Translations under genes and position numbers: made by a program
Shown here: piece by piece, positions 11,650 through 24,200 of the stretch
Position numbering within the stretch: position 1 is the stretch's first letter
Layout: every line of letters starts with the position of its first letter
Source of the DNA: Limnoperna fortunei
Lineage: Eukaryota > Mollusca > Bivalvia > Mytilida > Modiolidae
Reading direction: 5' to 3'
Assembly (NCBI GenBank): GCA_944474755.1
Contig: OX104111.1
Coordinates: 96,576,805 to 96,640,804 of the forward strand
Length of the DNA stretch: 64,000 nt
Notes under the pieces: model-generated
What the model was told of the DNA's origin: nothing
The model's database searches: none
The model's input: the letters and a program-made list of their open reading frames with translations, nothing else

Positions 11650-12060
11650 CTGCACTACAAATTCATCAGTGTTTTCCTGTATCCACATTTTATCACTACT
11701 GTTATAAAATAAACAAGTTTATTTGCTCATATTGTATATAGTTTTGATCCTTTGAGTATTATTAATGTAACTATAGTATCTATAGTAAAGGGATTAATAT
11801 AAGTCTGTGACTTGTTTCCAGATCCTAACATTGTATACGATGTACATGTATTAACTATGTTCATTATCACGAATAAACTATGTTTACACTAATGTTAACA
11901 AAGCTTTAAGGGACATCAGATAAAAGAGCCGACATCTAACAGAATTTTATTCTCCTTTGGTCTTACCGACTTGTATGGGACATAAACAGTAGCTGTGAGA
12001 AAAGGCTTACACCGGAAAATAATGTGCCAAACTATACAGGGAATATAACTACCAAAATTA
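11650..12060. other. No gene recognised
   Basis: AT-rich sequence between the LINE end and a repeat cluster. An AATAAA at 11872 has no linked gene. Confidence 0.4.
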
Positions 12061-13060
12061 AACTTGAACGAAAAATAATTATCAATTCACAGTCACATCT
12101 GAAAATAAAATAGCTGCTTCACGAGCGCATGACACGAATGTCTGAAGAAATAAGGACAATATTGATGCAAGCAGTTTTATCTGCCATGATTAGAAATAAT
12201 CACATCTATGAATATCAGCAATGCCCCGAAATTTCAGGAAAATTTATTAAAGACTTTTTGAGTTTATGTTTAAAAACTATACCCCTTTTTCACAAACAAA
12301 TCCCATCTATCAAAATAAAAAAATCACTTAAATGTTCAGTAAAAGTGATGAAAGCGTTTAATATTCTGAAACAAAAAAAAACACAATTCCACGTTTGTCA
12401 CGAACGAAGTCCCATTACTCTACAAAAATAAACATAATTTTGCCAAAAACTTAAGGAAGATCGCATTTATCAATATAAACATCCTCACAAGTCAGGGTTT
12501 CTGTGTTCACAGTTTGTGGACACATGTGGACACAGAAACCCTAACTTGTGAGGATGCAATTCCCCAATTTTTCATCAAATTTTTTTGGAGCCATAGCTTG
12601 AAAAAAAATTTTTCACCCTTTTCCACGAACACAGTCCCATAACTCTATAACACATTAAATCAGGCTGATTAACCAAAAATTATAAAGTTAAAGAAAGCTA
12701 AAATCTATCGATATAAACAATTCAACAAATGTTAAATAAAACTGAAGGAAGCATTTTATAATCTCCAAAAAAAAAAAAAAAACTAACATACAATCCCAGC
12801 CTTTTCTCGATCAAAGTTCCATAACTCAATAACTATAAATCATAAATTTATAAAGAACAAAAGGAAACTTACATATATCAAAATACACAATTCCCGAAAC
12901 TTTCTCGAAAATTCATGAAAAGGTTTTTGACTTAGGGTCTAAAAAAACAAACCAGAAATCCCCCTTTTTTTCAAGAATAAAGTCCGATAAGTTTATAACG
13001 ATAAATAAATGTACCATAAAGTATGCATACCATTAGGCTAACATAATTTAATAAAAAAAA
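12060..13060. repeat. Degenerate tandem repeat, period about 170-240
   Basis: The phrase AGTCCCATAACTCT and variants recur near 12408, 12645, 12823 and 12980, each followed by A-rich sequence with AAGGAA. A hairpin at 12480-12556 (CATCCTCACAAGTCAGGGTT pairing with AACCCTAACTTGTGAGGATG) is inserted in one unit. Confidence 0.55.
12480..12556. repeat. Short hairpin inverted repeat
   Basis: Arms of about 28 bases, starting CATCCTCACAAG and ending CTTGTGAGGATG, around a loop containing TTCACAGTTTGTGGACACA. There is one mismatch in the arms. Confidence 0.7.
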
Positions 13061-13069
13061 ACTGCTAAG

Positions 13070-13870
13070 CTTGAACAAAAGCTGTGAAGATATTCTCAAG
13101 ATACCGTACTGACAGATGTTAACATAGCTTGCAAAATTTTTATCGACACATTTCTCAATATTTGTAAACTTTGCATTCCTTCACAAAAAGTAGTTGTCAG
13201 AGAAGATGACAAGATATGGTTAAACTCGGATTTACGGAAATCTATAGACAAGTTTTTTCAATTATCCCCCTTAGTTAAGATAGCCGCCGCTGAATATCGT
13301 CGTTATCGCGGCCGCCATTACATTCATGAAAGGTGACATCCATTTCTCAGTGGGATATACATGTTTACAAATAATGTATATATTAACTAAATTACCATAA
13401 AGTCCCCACATTTGCATACTAATTAAAAGGATGATAATTATTATTTATTTATGTGTTTTTTTCTCCATTTTTAAACTTCTGTCTTATGCACTTGTAAAAC
13501 AAGTTGAACTTGTATTCCATATTTTCCGTCATGCTAGTACTGTGTTACACCCATAACCATTTAAAATGAAATACAGAAATAATAAAAAGACCCTAGACAT
13601 TCAACAATATTAAATCATGCACATCTACTTCTCTTTTTAGTTGGACAAAGTCACCACGTAAACCCACGGGCTAAATCATAAAACAACAAGTTTAGTCTTA
13701 GTCGCATCAAAACTAAATATATTTCATCAGCTATACATCCATATGAAACGAATGTCATGGCCTCTGTTCATGTGAAAAACAAATCCATTGTCACCCCTGT
13801 GTACACGAGCGAGTCACTGTCAGTTTGTATGCTGCCAAGTTCAGTCAATGTTCCCGTTTCTGTTTTAACC
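13070..13870. other. No gene recognised
   Basis: AT-rich with one short GC-rich patch near 13280-13315. It would be the 3' region of the possible minus-strand exon at 13875. Confidence 0.35.
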
Positions 13871-13874
13871 TAAG

Positions 13875-14229
13875 CTATTTTTTCGGTCGTGAGTGTGAGG
13901 TTTGTCTGCGGACAAACGACATGTTTTTTGACTCGCGTACGTTTTCTGTGCAAGTAGATGCATTTACTTCAAAATCTTTTTTCATGTCCGTTTCCATAGA
14001 GGAACATGCTTCATCATCTAATCTACGTCGTTTGCGCGGCACTTTCTCGAAGTTTGGGTCGGGGGCGCCGTCTGAGAAGCCCACTGTGTTTTTTCTGTTT
14101 AATGCCTTTGTCCAATGAAGCCTGTCTTCATCATTTCGGGCATGACATGAAATTTGTATGGAACCAAATAAGCAGTCTGTATGTTTTAAGTCTGCCGTCC
14201 AACGCTTTTTAGACTTTGCTAGTCCCACC
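13875..14229 (-). CDS. Possible terminal exon with basic nuclear-localisation-like segment, unidentified
   Basis: On the minus strand CTCTCTCTCTCAG ends at 14230 and is followed by an open frame of about 117 codons to TAG. It contains GLAKSKKRWTADLKHTDC, then NDEDRLHWTKALNRKNTV, KVPRKRRRLDDE (a candidate nuclear localisation signal) and a Ser/Thr/Cys-rich end. The RLHWTKALNRKN stretch is faintly like the helical half of a THAP zinc finger, but no Cys/His set is present in this exon. Upstream exons were not found. Plus-strand frames over the same bases are shadows. It could belong to a transposase-like gene. Confidence 0.35.
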
Positions 14230-14319
14230 CTGAGAGAGAGAGAATAATTAACCATAGAAGGTACATCAATATTTAACGAAAAATTATGCATTAATGCAAA
14301 ATGTAAATGTATCAAGTTT

Positions 14320-15092
14320 TGGAAGCAAGAATGGATTTGAATGCATCCGAGTGAAAAAAAAACATATCTGTTGTCCTAGTTTTACATTAGCAGTTCTTTC
14401 CGGAATTCCTAACTTTAACTGGTACCCACGTGCTTGAATCTTTCTGTATTTTCGATAATGCTAAAAAATCATTTTTGGCCTTCTGTGTGATAAAATACGC
14501 AACGTTGATAACCAATTTTCATTGCGTTTACACATAATTTTTATGACAAAAAGTGTGAACATTCGTAATTCTACTGATAATTTAAACCCAAGTGTTTAAA
14601 CCTCATTGATGTTGTGTTGTCTAAAGGGGAGACGAACATTGCCGAAAATCAGCAAGAAAGAAGTTATTTTGCGTTAGAGTGCGGTTTAATCAATAAAATA
14701 CACAACTACAAAATACACTGCTACAAAATACAGTGTTAGTCGCACGTGGTTAGTGACATTGTTGCAAAATATAAACGAATATGTGTGTACTTCTTTTAAA
14801 GTAATTACATATTGTGTGTTATCACATTGTATTGTTCAGATCAATAAAGAATTAAAGCTTTTGGAATGTTTAAGGGGAAAAATTACACAAAGTGTTGCAC
14901 ATTGTGTTACCCAATAAACCAATAACCAATGGGTTTCTTTGTCTAGGTTCTTACCTGTGTGTATTACAGCTGATTCGTCCGTTAACATTCGGTCAATATT
15001 TAGTACATGAGATAAGTCTTATACAAAGCACCTTAGTAAAACTCGTGTTTCCAGTTGACCCGCAACTACACAAAAATACACAGACGTCAGTC
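14320..15092 (+). other. Region upstream of the complete GST gene
   Basis: No exon seen. It must hold the promoter and 5' leader. The 16-17 base motif shared by the other two GST first exons is not found here, and no clear TATA box is seen close to the ATG. Confidence 0.4.
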
Positions 15093-15225
15093 ATGCCTTC
15101 TTATAAACTACAATATTTTGACGGTAAAGGAAGAGCCGAGTTAGCACGTTTATTGTTTGCAGCAGCAGGTAAAGAATATGAAGATGAAAGGTTGGGAGGC
15201 GAGACATGGCTGGCAGCTAAACCAA
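15093..15225 (+). CDS. Sigma GST exon 1
   Basis: Encodes residues 1-44 (MPSYKLQYFDGKGRAELARL onward to AAKP) plus one base of codon 45, with donor GTAAGT at 15226. The start is the standard MPSYKL start of the family. The open frame extends upstream to 14892, but that part has no family similarity and is taken as 5' untranslated. Confidence 0.95.
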
Positions 15226-18200
15226 GTAAGTAGTAAAATGATCAGGTCAATACCTGTAACGACCGACAGCAAGCAAAATTACTTAGTTGTCATACTCACG
15301 ACTTAATTCATTAAAAATCATAAATATTTCTTTATTAATTAGCGTTTTTTTGTGGACATGACATTGTTACGTACTTATACCGGGGTAGGGACATATCGTA
15401 GTGGACATGACATAGTTACGTATTTATACGGTAGGGACATATCGTATAATGAATAATTTGTAATTTACTTGATGTATTTTTTTATATTAATTTTATAATA
15501 AGTTAACGTCTTGGAAAGCAAATTTACACGTATTTTAATTTTCTTTTTAAAACTGCATTTAAAACCTTGTTATTTGTTCACATTTAGTATTCTTCAAATG
15601 TAATCTATGTACCAGGGTGGTTCCCAGAGGTACTAACTCATCCTCCAGTGGTGAATATGTTGTAAATTTATCCGGTTTATAATACAGAAATCTCGGTTAT
15701 GGACCGACGTATTTATAAAGGGACGTGTCCGACTATTTACCTACTATATTTGAACAGAAATGTCAACAGGTCGTATGATAACAAAAAATTCCGCTATTGT
15801 CAGCGTTTGAGGTTTTTATTAAAAAAAACAATCAATATAACATCAATATTCTAGATAATATACATAGTGTTTAAATACATTGTGTACAACAATATATTAA
15901 CCACGTGACATAGAGTATTATTGTAAACGTGACACATTATAATTAAACAAACCAGTAGTGCAGTGAGGGTTATTTATGTGTGTACATCTATACTGACAAG
16001 TTCTAATTAATAATTTTTATTTATAATGTACGATATGAAGCAATTTTTATGTCGTATTGAGTCAGGGATAGCTTTATTGGTATTTGAACAAGGCCGAGTT
16101 TCAGGTTCCTACAGCTATTTTCCAACGTTGTGGGGGGGGGGGGGGGATTATCTGTTTTATATCCATAGTTTCAGATTCTCAGTATCATATCCCAGATTCA
16201 GGTGCCCTTTTATATCACGAGTTCAAGACTCTCTGTTGTATTAGAACCATAGGTTCAGGTTCCCTGTATAACATGCCTTTCCCCAGGTTCAGGTTCTCTG
16301 TATAACATGCCTATCCCCAGGTTCAGGTTCTCTGTATAACATGCCTTTCCCCAGGTTCAGGTTCTCTGTATAACATGCCTATCCCCAGGTTCAGGTTCTC
16401 TGTATAACATGCCTTTCCCCAGGTTCAGGTTCTCTGTATAACATGCCTATCCCCAGGTTCAGGTTCTCTGTATAACATGCCTATCCCCAGGTTCAGGTTC
16501 TCTGTATAACATGCCTATCCCCAGGTTCAGGTTCTCTGTATAACATGCCTATCCCCAGGTTCAGGTTCTCTGTATAACATGCCTTTCCCCAGGTTCAGGT
16601 TCTCTGTATAACATGCCTATCCCCAGGTTCAGGGTCTCTGTATAACATGCCTTTCCCCAGGTTCAGGTTCTCTGTATAACATGCCTATCCCCAGGTTCAG
16701 GTTCTCTGTATAACATGCCTTTCCCCAGGTTTAGGTTCTCTGTATAACATGCCTATCCCCAGGTTCAGGTTCTCTGTATAACATGCCTATCCCCAGGTTC
16801 AGGTTCTCTGTATAACATGCCTATCCCCAGGTTTAGGTTCTCGGTATAACATGCCTTTCCCCATGTTCAGGTTCTCTGTATAACATGCCTTTCCCCAGGT
16901 TCAGGTTCTCTGTATAACATGCCTTTCCCCAGGTTCAGGTTCTCTGTATAACATGCCTTTCCCCAGGTTCAGGTTCTCTGTATAACATGCCTATCCCCAG
17001 GTTCAGGTTCTCTGTATAACATGCCTATCCCCAGGTTCAGGTTCTCTGTATAACATGCATATCCCCAGGTTCAGGTTCTCTGAATAACATACCTTTCCCC
17101 AGGTTTAGGTTCTCTGTATAACATGCCTATTCCCAGGTTCAGGTTCTCTGTATAACATGCCTATCCCCAGGTTCAGGTTCTCTGTATTATATTCCTTTAG
17201 TTTCAGGTTCGCTGTATTATATCCCTAGTTTCAGGTTTTTTGTATTACCATCCTCCCAAGACAGGGATTCTGATTTCACGTGTATTACATGCAAACGCAG
17301 ACTGTCAGATTTTCTATAATATGAAAAATGTCAGCATCACACATTTTATCGTTATAAGGTTATCTTGAGACACGTAATAGTGCCTCTGCATTCCATTGGT
17401 GATGTGACGTATTTCTCTTATGTTGTGGTGGCGTATGTTTCAAAAATTGCAAAACATTTATCTAAAATTTGTGTTGTTAATTTTTAACAAACCCTTTATT
17501 TTAAACGATGTCAAGTTCATTTTAAATCTTTTGAAATGTAATTTTTTGTGTTTGTCTAATATTTTCTGCGGATTTTCATATGGATAACGTGACTTTTTTA
17601 CACATCTGCCATGCTCGCTCATGTATAGTTTCAGGGTTTATTAATCATACACCTAAAAAGAAACCAAAAAAAAACAACAACAACAAACCAAAAAACCAGG
17701 AGATTTCAGAGAAAGCCGCACGAACAATATTTCACAAGTCCTATTTATTCAAACATAATTCATGGCTGTCAAATTGTATTGATTATTTAATATTACGTGT
17801 AGGTATTCATGAATATTTTGTTACGAGCGTTAGTTAATGCCTACTCTTATTTGCATAATCAATTCAGTTTGGACCGCTATTAATTATTTTCGATTCTAAT
17901 ATGAAGATATAAAAATTTTGAATTTAATGCCTACATATATAACGGTTTATTTGGCTGTTCCAAGTTCCGAGAATTTCAATTGTTACAATTTTTTTCTATG
18001 TCATCAATAATATGTAATATTTGGTAAGAAAAATAAAAGAAATATAAATTAAATATAAATTGAAAACTGATTTATTATCATAAAAAATATAATTCAACAA
18101 TCAGAACAAAAATGTTTCGTTACATGACATCACTCTAATGGCTGGAACAGCCATAACAAACGCACAGCTCAATGTAGCACAATTGAACTTAACAAATATG

Positions 18201-21200
18201 TTGTAAGAACGTTCTGATTGGCTGAAATTCAAAAATCTTCTTCTCATAAACTGCTTGGCAGATTGCTTTGAAATATTGTAGAAATATAGTTTAGAGTTTT
18301 TTGTGCCGATCCAAAATCCAAGATGGCCACCATCGCAGGACATAGTTTAACATAGGACCCTATGGGAAAAACATACAAACAACTTCTTCTCTGAAACTGT
18401 TCCACACAATGAAGCCAAAGTAATAAGGAAATGAAGGTTGGATAATTATCTTATTGTTTTGGGTTTTTCGAGCCAATTGCAAATTAAACATGGCTTCCAG
18501 GGCCATTAATGCGTTCTGATTGGCTGAAATTAAAAAATCTTCTTCTCATAAACTGCTTGTGATATTGATTTGAAATATTGCAGAAATGCACCTTAGATAG
18601 TCCTCTACAAAGTTTGAGTTTTTTGTGCCGATCCAAAATCCAAGATGGCCGCCATCGCAGGACATAGTTTAACATAGGACCCTATGGGAAAAAACATACA
18701 AACAACTTCTTTTCTGAAACTGTTCCACACAATGAAGCCAAATTAATAAGAAAATGAAGGTTGGATAATTATCTTATTATTTTGGGTTTTTCGAGCCAAT
18801 TGCAAATTCAGCATGGCTTCCAGGGCCATTAATGCGTTCTTATTGGCTGAAATTCAAAAATCTTCTCATAAACTACTTGGCAGATTGATTTGAAATATTG
18901 CAGAAATGTACCTTAGATAGTCCTCTACAAAGTTTGAGTTTTTTGTGCCGATCCAAAATCCAAGATGGCCGCCATCGTAGGACATAGTTTAACATAGGGT
19001 CCTATGGGAAAAACATATAAACAACTTCTTCTCTGAAACTGTTTTACACAATGAGGCTAAATTAATAAGGAAATGAAGGTTGGATAATTATCTTATTATT
19101 TTGGGTTTTCGAGCCACTTGCAAATTGAACATGGCTTCCAGGGCAACTAATGGGTTCTGATCGGCTGAAATTTCAAAAATCTTTTTTTTACAAATCGCTT
19201 AGCAGATTGATTTGAAATATTGCAAAAATGTACCTTAGATGGTCCTCTACTAAATTTGAGTTTTTTGTGGCGATCCAAATTTCAAGATGGCCGCCACGGT
19301 GAAACACAGCTTAACATAGGTCCCTATTGGAAAACCATAAAAACAGCTTTTTCTCTGAAACTCCGTTTCACAATTTAACCAAATAATGCAGAAGTGAATC
19401 TTAGATACTAATCTTATTATTTTAAGTATGTTTCGAGCCGATAGGAAATTCAACATGGCTGCCGGAGCTGCAAATGCGTTCTGACTGGCTGAGATTTCAA
19501 AATTCGTTTTCTCACAAACCGCTTGGCAGATTTTAGGATATGTGATATTGTATGGTCCTCTACCAATTTTGAGTTTTTGTTTTGATCCAAAATACAAGAT
19601 TGCTGCCACCATGGAACATCACTTAACATACTAACCTATGAAAAAAATATAAAAACTGCTTCTTCTCAGAAACACTCCTACTGCTGATTGTAAATTCAAC
19701 ATGGCAACATTCATAGAAACAGCATCTTCACATAAACTCTTTAGCATTTAATATCAAAATTTTCAAGAAAAGTCTTGTCTTAAAAAGTTTATAGCTCACC
19801 TGGACCGAAGGTCGTCCGTCGTAAACTTTTTCAAAAATCTTCTCCTCTGAAACCACTGGGCCAATTTTTTTTCAAACTTGGCCACAATCATCCTTAGGGT
19901 TCCTATTTTCAAGTTTTTACCCAGGGTGTTGATCAACAGACAAATATGGCCGCTGTTACTAAAAATAGAACATGGGGGTCAACACAGGTTTTTGATCATT
20001 ATCTAAAAAACTATAATAGCTATAGAGAAAACCGTTACTTTAAATTGATCAGCACGTTAAGGTCTACAATATTTCCTATTAGTGCGAAGTTGTGTTTAGG
20101 CGTCTTGTAGGAGTTATTGCCCCTTTTTGACGATTTTTGACAAATGTTTTGGTATTTACAATATTACCTGAAAACTATACGAGGTAGAGTGAAACTGTAA
20201 AAGGCAAAAATGATCAGCAATAAAAGCCCTACAATTCACTTGATTGGTATGAAATTGTCAGATGACTCCTTATAGGAGTTATTGCCCTTAAATGGTAATT
20301 TTTTATGAAATTTTCCGTTTTTGTCCTTTAACTTTAAAACTATAACAGCTAGAGTAAAACTGTAAATAGCAAAAATGATCAACAATACAAGCCCTACAAT
20401 TATCTGTATTAGTCTGAAATTGTCAGAAGACTCCTTATAGGAGTTATTGCCCTTAAATGGCAATTTTTATGAAATTTTCCGTTTTTGTCCTGTAACTTGA
20501 AAACTATAGCAGCTAGATTGAAACTGTAAATTGCAGAAATGATCAGTAAAGACCCTATAATTCACTTGATTGGTCTGAAATTGTCAGACAACTCCTTAAA
20601 TAAGTTATTGCCGATAAATGACAATTTTTTATGAAATTTTCCGTTTTTGTCCTGTAACTTAAAAACTGTAATAGCTAGAGTGAAACTGTTAATAGCAAAA
20701 ATGATCAGCAATACAAGCCCTACAAATTACCATTTAAGTCTGAAATTGTCAGATGACTCCTTATAGGAGTTATTGCCCTTAAATTGCAATTTTTTATGAA
20801 ATTTTAAAATGTAACTTAAAAACCATAACAGCTAGAGTGAAATAATAAATTGCAAAAATGATCAGCAAAAAAAGCCCTACAATTCATTTAATTGGTCTGA
20901 AATTATCAAATGACTCCTTATAGGGGTTATTGCCCTTAAATGACAATTTTGTTATGAAATTTTCTATTTTTGTCCTGTAACTTGAAAACTATAGTAGCTA
21001 GATTAAAACTGTAAATTGCACAAATGATCAGCAATAGAAGCCCTACAAATGATTGCTTAGTCTAAAATTGCAAGATGACTCTTTATAGGAGTTATTGTCC
21101 TTTCATTATGAATTTGGACAAATGAACAGTTTTTTAATTATAAATTAGTCTATAACACACCTATTAGTAGAGTAAAACTGTGTATTTCTAAAGTACCCTA

Positions 21201-24200
21201 AAGGACAATGCCTAAAAACCATTTACTTTTCAGAAATTGTTGATGGCACCTGATAGAAGTAATTGTATTTAACAAATTTTTTGAAGAAATGTTTAGTTTT
21301 TGCACAGTAACTTAAAAGCCAAAACAACTAGACTGAAACTGTTAATTTCAAAAATTTTAATATAGTTTAAGTCATTTGGATTCCATGTGAGCGATTACAG
21401 GCTCCTTGGACCCTCTAGTTTTGTAAGTCAGGGGAGCGATACAGGCTCTTAAGAGCCTCTAGTTTGTTAATTCAACAAATCACAAAAGTAACATAGGATT
21501 ATAACGACAGTAAAATTCGGCCTAATATGTTGTGAAAACGACATTTTCGTAATTATGATATGCAAGTCGAAACTAACATCAAATACTGGAGTTTTAACTT
21601 TTTTCAATAAAATGCCGTTATGCGCATGCGGGACAATATTTCATCGATTATTTAAATAGAGTTTTTTTCCCAAACCATTTGAAGGACATCATTATCGCCG
21701 CCCCCTTAAATATCGCAACCCAGGAGGGTGGCGATATATTTATATTCACTTTTCCCGGATGGATAAAAGAGAAAATATTTCGAAGTACACTTAGTTACCG
21801 TAAATGAACAGAATTTTTCTACAAGAAAGTAATTTAACTTGAGTGAAAAATCAAGATGCTGTATGAGGTTCGACTGCAAAAATGCATGGGTAATATCAAA
21901 GTTTCATGTGATAATACATTTTTGGTATTATACTCACGGAAGTTAATAATAGATGGAGACCATTTATATTCTGGTACTATGTCTTTCGGTGATAGCTCTA
22001 ACGATGATCGTAGCTTTGAAAATCGGAAACCAGAATAAAAGGCTATTTTGTGTATACAATTCCCGACTATGCCGACATCTGTACGATACAATAAATAAAT
22101 GTTATGTCAATAATTTTAGAAACCACTTGAATATTAGTTTTAATTCAATTATATTTATGATATAATGTAAGACAAAAGATTACATGTGCGCAAATTTAGA
22201 ATTCAAACTAGCCACAACTGCAGGAATGAGCTTTACATAGAACCTTCATGATGGGGAAAAAGTTCAAATGCCTTCTTTTTAGAGATTGCAATGCTGATTC
22301 TAAGCGAATATTTATTAGATAGTCCGTAGAAAGTGTGTGTTTTAGTGCAATTGAAAATACGAGATGCCTGCTACGCAAGCTTTTATGTTGACAGACACCT
22401 ACATAATTCAGAATAAATCGGCGGCGAACTGGTTTTGCATCAAAAGTTTTCTTGTATTAGAATTGTTTTTATTACAGACACACCATACGGTCAGTTACCA
22501 GTTTTAGTAGTGGACAAGGTGCAAATCAACCAGTCTGGTGCTATATTTAGATATCTTGCCAGAGAACTAGGTGAGTTCATTTGTTATTATTACAAACCTT
22601 TGCCGTGTTTTTATAGAAAAACAAATTACGAAAACTTATTGGTGCGGTATGAAGTCTGATAAACAAAATAAGAACATAATGTTGACACTGTCAATTAACT
22701 AGTAAAATTTATAAAACGATCCTTATATGGCTAAAAGAAACACTACCAAAGAAACACTACCAGAACCAGAAGATAACACCTGTACACTAGGTGTATAATA
22801 CAAAGACTTTCATCGGAAAGTTGCAAATCTGACTGAAAAGTCCTTAAAAGACTTTGTAAAACATTTTTAAACGCTGTCTTTTGCTATATATTAGGATTCT
22901 ATGGTAACAACAACATGGAAAACACTAGGTGTGATGTTGTCTTGGAAACTATTTCTGACCTGATAACAGACATGGTGAAAGTAATGTTTGAGAAGGACGA
23001 AGAAAAAAAGGTTCGTAGTATCAATCTATTCATATTTAATACATTTAGAGGTGTATAATTATTGAAATTGAGGTTGCAAACTTACTTCAAGCAGGGTGTG
23101 TTTAACTCCAACAATAATTGATAAAGGATTGCCATTTTTCCTTGCCAAAGTCCACTGGTTTTAACCGGTACTCCGGCTTCTTCCTAAGGAAAAACTGAAC
23201 ACCATTGCTGAGCAATCAAGTTCATATTACTGTAGAAATGAGAATGTGCCATACCACATTATTCCTTCATATACTAGATCATACAATCTAACTAATAATT
23301 TTTATCTCTGAATAAAAACGACCTTGAACGGGTTCATCATATGACCTACTGTATAGTACATTAGGTGGGTTCATCATGTGACCTACGGTATAGTACATTA
23401 TGTGGGTTCATCATGCGACCTACGGTAAAGTACATTAGGTGGGTTCATAGTATGACCTACGGTATAGTACATTAGGTAGGTTCATAGTATGACCTACGGT
23501 ATAGTACATGAGGTGGGTTTATCATATGACCTACGGTATAGTACATTAGGTGGGTTCATTATATGACCTACGGTATAGTACATTATGTGGGTTCATCATG
23601 TGACCTACGGTAAAGTACATTAGGTGGGTTCATAGTATGACCTACGGTATAGTACATTAAGTGGGTTCCTTATAAGACCTACGGTATAGTACATTAGGTG
23701 GGTTTATAGTATGACATACGGTATAGTACATTAGGTGGGTTCATAGTATGACCTACGGTATAGTACATTAGGTGGGTTCATAGTATGAGTTACGGTATAG
23801 TACATTAGGTGGGTTTATCATATGACCTACGGTATAGTACATTATGTGGGTTCATCATGTGACCTACGGTATAGTACATTAGGTGGGTTCATAGTATGAC
23901 CTACGGTATAGTACATTAGGTGGGTTCATCATGTGACCTATGGTATAGTACATTAGGTGGGTTCATAGTATGACCTACGGTATAGTACATTAGGTGGGTT
24001 CATAGTATGACATACGGTATAGTACATTAGGTAGGTTCATTATAAGACCTACGGTATAGTACATTATGTGGGTTCATCATATGACCTACGGTATAGTACA
24101 TTAGGTGGGTGCATAGTATGACATACAGTATAGTACATTAGGTAGGTTCATTATAAGACCTACGGTATAGTACATTATGTGGGTTCATTATATGACCTAT

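Noticed and set aside
14892..15233. GST protein starting at 14892
   Set aside because: The added N-terminal 67 residues have no GST similarity; MPSYKL at 15093 is the family start.
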